Shown: in pieces, positions 5,002-6,389 of the stretch
Layout: each line of letters starts with the position of its first letter
Numbering within the stretch: position 1 is the stretch's first letter
Origin: an uncultured Bacillota bacterium
GTDB taxonomy: Bacteria > Bacillota > Clostridia > Christensenellales > UBA1242
DNA length: 6,389 nt
NCBI GenBank assembly: GCA_945947685.1
Contig: CAMEYT010000023.1
Location: forward strand, 1-6,389
Direction of reading: 5' to 3'
Position numbers and translations under genes: made by a program
The notes under the pieces: generated by a model
Databases searched by the model: none
Told to the model about the DNA's origin: nothing
Seen by the model: the letters and a program-made list of their open reading frames with translations, nothing else

Positions 5002-6389
5002 ATGGAACAAAAAGATTTAGAAATGCCAAGACACTCAATGGCTCATGTGCTTGCAAAAGCAGTTATGGAATTATATCCAACAACAAAACTTACAATAGGC
5101 CCAGCTGTCGATAATGGTTTTTATTATGATATCGACCTTGACAAAAACTTGACTCCTGAGGATTTCCCTGCAATAGAAAAGAAGATGAAGGAAATCATTA
5201 ATAAAGGAGAAGCTTTCAGAAGAGAAGAAGTTTCTAAAGAAAAAGCACTTGAATTATTTCAAGGGAATGAATATAAAACAGAAATTATTAATGAACTTCC
5301 AGAGGATGCCATTATTTCCTTGTATTATTTAGGGGATAACTTTTTTGATCTTTGCAGAGGACCTCATGTAGAAAGCACAAGAAATCTTCAGAATATGGGT
5401 TTCAAGATTGCAAAAATTAATGGGGCATATTGGAGAGGAAATGAAAAGAATAAAATGCTTCAAAGAATCTATGTTTATGCTTTTAAAGACAAAAAAGAGT
5501 TAAACGATTATGTAAATTTGATTGAAGAGGCAAAAAAGAGAGATCATAATAAGTTAGGTAGGGAACTTGAACTTTTTACAACTGTTGATTATATTGGACA
5601 AGGGCTCCCAATTTTACTTCCAAAAGGAGCAAAAATTATTCAAACCTTACAAAGATTTGTGGAAGATGAGGAAGCAAAACGTGGTTGGCTTTTGACTAAA
5701 ACTCCATTTATGGCAAAAAGCGATTTATATAAAATATCTGGACACTGGGATCATTATCGAGATGGAATGTTTGTGATGGGAGATGAAAATAAGGATGAAG
5801 AAGTATACGCTTTAAGACCAATGACTTGTCCTTTCCAATATCAATGCTACTTAAACAAACCAAGATCATATAGAGATCTTCCTCTTCGTTACAATGAAAC
5901 TTCTACATTATTTAGAAATGAGGCAAGTGGTGAAATGCATGGGCTAATAAGAGTTCGTCAATTTACGATTTCAGAAGGCCATTTAATGTGCACTCCAGAA
6001 CAGTTGGAAGAAGAGTTTAAAGGATGTCTCGAACTTGCAATATATATGCTCAAGACTTTGGGCCTTTATGAAGATGCATCATATAGATTTTCTCAATGGG
6101 ATCCAAACAATAAGGATAAATATATTGGGACTCAGGAACAGTGGGATGAAGCTCAAGGAACAATGCAAAAGATTTTAGATCATTTGCAAATTCCTTATGT
6201 TATAGGAATTGGAGAAGCAGCATTCTATGGACCAAAACTTGATATTCAAATTCGAAACGTTTGGGGTAAGGAAGACACTCTTATTACTATCCAGATTGAC
6301 CAAATGCTTGCAACAAAGTTTGGAATGGAATATACGGATAAAGATGGAAATAAGAGAAATCCATATATCATCCATAGAACAAGTATTGG
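5002..6389 (+). CDS. thrS: Threonyl-tRNA synthetase lacking the TGS domain (partial, 3' end outside window)
   Basis: This ORF has 462 complete codons and is still open at the window end. The enzyme charges tRNA-Thr with threonine in the cytoplasm. The ATG follows AAGGAGG (4990-4996). The editing domain has HSMAH (H11, H15) and LCRGPHV (C118, H122), the four residues that deacylate Ser-tRNA-Thr. The class II core follows, with motif 1 around KGAKIIQTLQRF and motif 2 with R305 in FRNE. The zinc ligands are C276, H327 and probably H458; the C-to-H spacing of 51 equals that of E. coli C334-H385. The usual TGS domain of about 60 residues is missing: residue 11 already aligns with E. coli H73, and the T-box terminator ends only 20 bases upstream. 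The motif CPFQYQ replaces the common CPGHxQ, and TISEGH the common TQDDAH, indicating a distinct ThrRS subtype. The rest of the catalytic core and the anticodon-binding domain should lie beyond the window. Confidence 0.96.
   Translation, partial: MEQKDLEMPRHSMAHVLAKAVMELYPTTKLTIGPAVDNGFYYDIDLDKNLTPEDFPAIEKKMKEIINKGEAFRREEVSKEKALELFQGNEYKTEIINELPEDAIISLYYLGDNFFDLCRGPHVESTRNLQNMGFKIAKINGAYWRGNEKNKMLQRIYVYAFKDKKELNDYVNLIEEAKKRDHNKLGRELELFTTVDYIGQGLPILLPKGAKIIQTLQRFVEDEEAKRGWLLTKTPFMAKSDLYKISGHWDHYRDGMFVMGDENKDEEVYALRPMTCPFQYQCYLNKPRSYRDLPLRYNETSTLFRNEASGEMHGLIRVRQFTISEGHLMCTPEQLEEEFKGCLELAIYMLKTLGLYEDASYRFSQWDPNNKDKYIGTQEQWDEAQGTMQKILDHLQIPYVIGIGEAAFYGPKLDIQIRNVWGKEDTLITIQIDQMLATKFGMEYTDKDGNKRNPYIIHRTSI

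Overview
This is a low-GC window that reads as chromosomal DNA of a Bacillota bacterium, most likely a Clostridia-like spore-former. The grounds are a T-box riboswitch in front of thrS, a YtxC-family sporulation protein directly upstream of thrS, a RuvX/DUF1292 gene pair arranged like yrrK-yrzB in Bacillus, strong GGAGG-type ribosome binding sites and TTGACT/TATAAT promoters. All protein genes are on the + strand. No mobile element, CRISPR array, tRNA or rRNA is visible.

Layout. (1) 21-2522: full-length polA, with an intact 5' nuclease and polymerase but a proofreading fold that lacks catalytic acids. (2) 2554-3507: a SigA-type promoter followed by ruvX and a DUF1292 protein, 12 bases apart, probably one operon. 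The DUF1292 protein carries an unusual histone-H1-like Lys/Ala/Pro/Thr N-terminal tail. (3) 3508-3891: the least ordinary part, a probable stand-alone transcript of about 335 nt with its own promoter and intrinsic terminator. It has several helices, including a GNRA-capped hairpin, and a 12-base direct repeat near its two ends. Inside it, a 41-codon Cys/Ser/Thr/Asn/Lys-rich ORF has a good ribosome binding site. It may be a structured non-coding RNA, a small-protein mRNA, or both. (4) 3961-4731: ytxC. (5) 4742-6389: a promoter, a compact T-box leader with an ACC (Thr) specifier, and thrS, which runs off the window. This ThrRS has no N-terminal TGS domain and starts directly in the editing domain.

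Working together: polA and ruvX are DNA replication and repair functions. ytxC and thrS are neighbours by conserved synteny, but thrS has its own promoter and is controlled by uncharged tRNA-Thr. The best candidate for something undescribed is the 3556-3890 RNA/small-ORF locus. The compact T-box driving a TGS-less ThrRS comes second.
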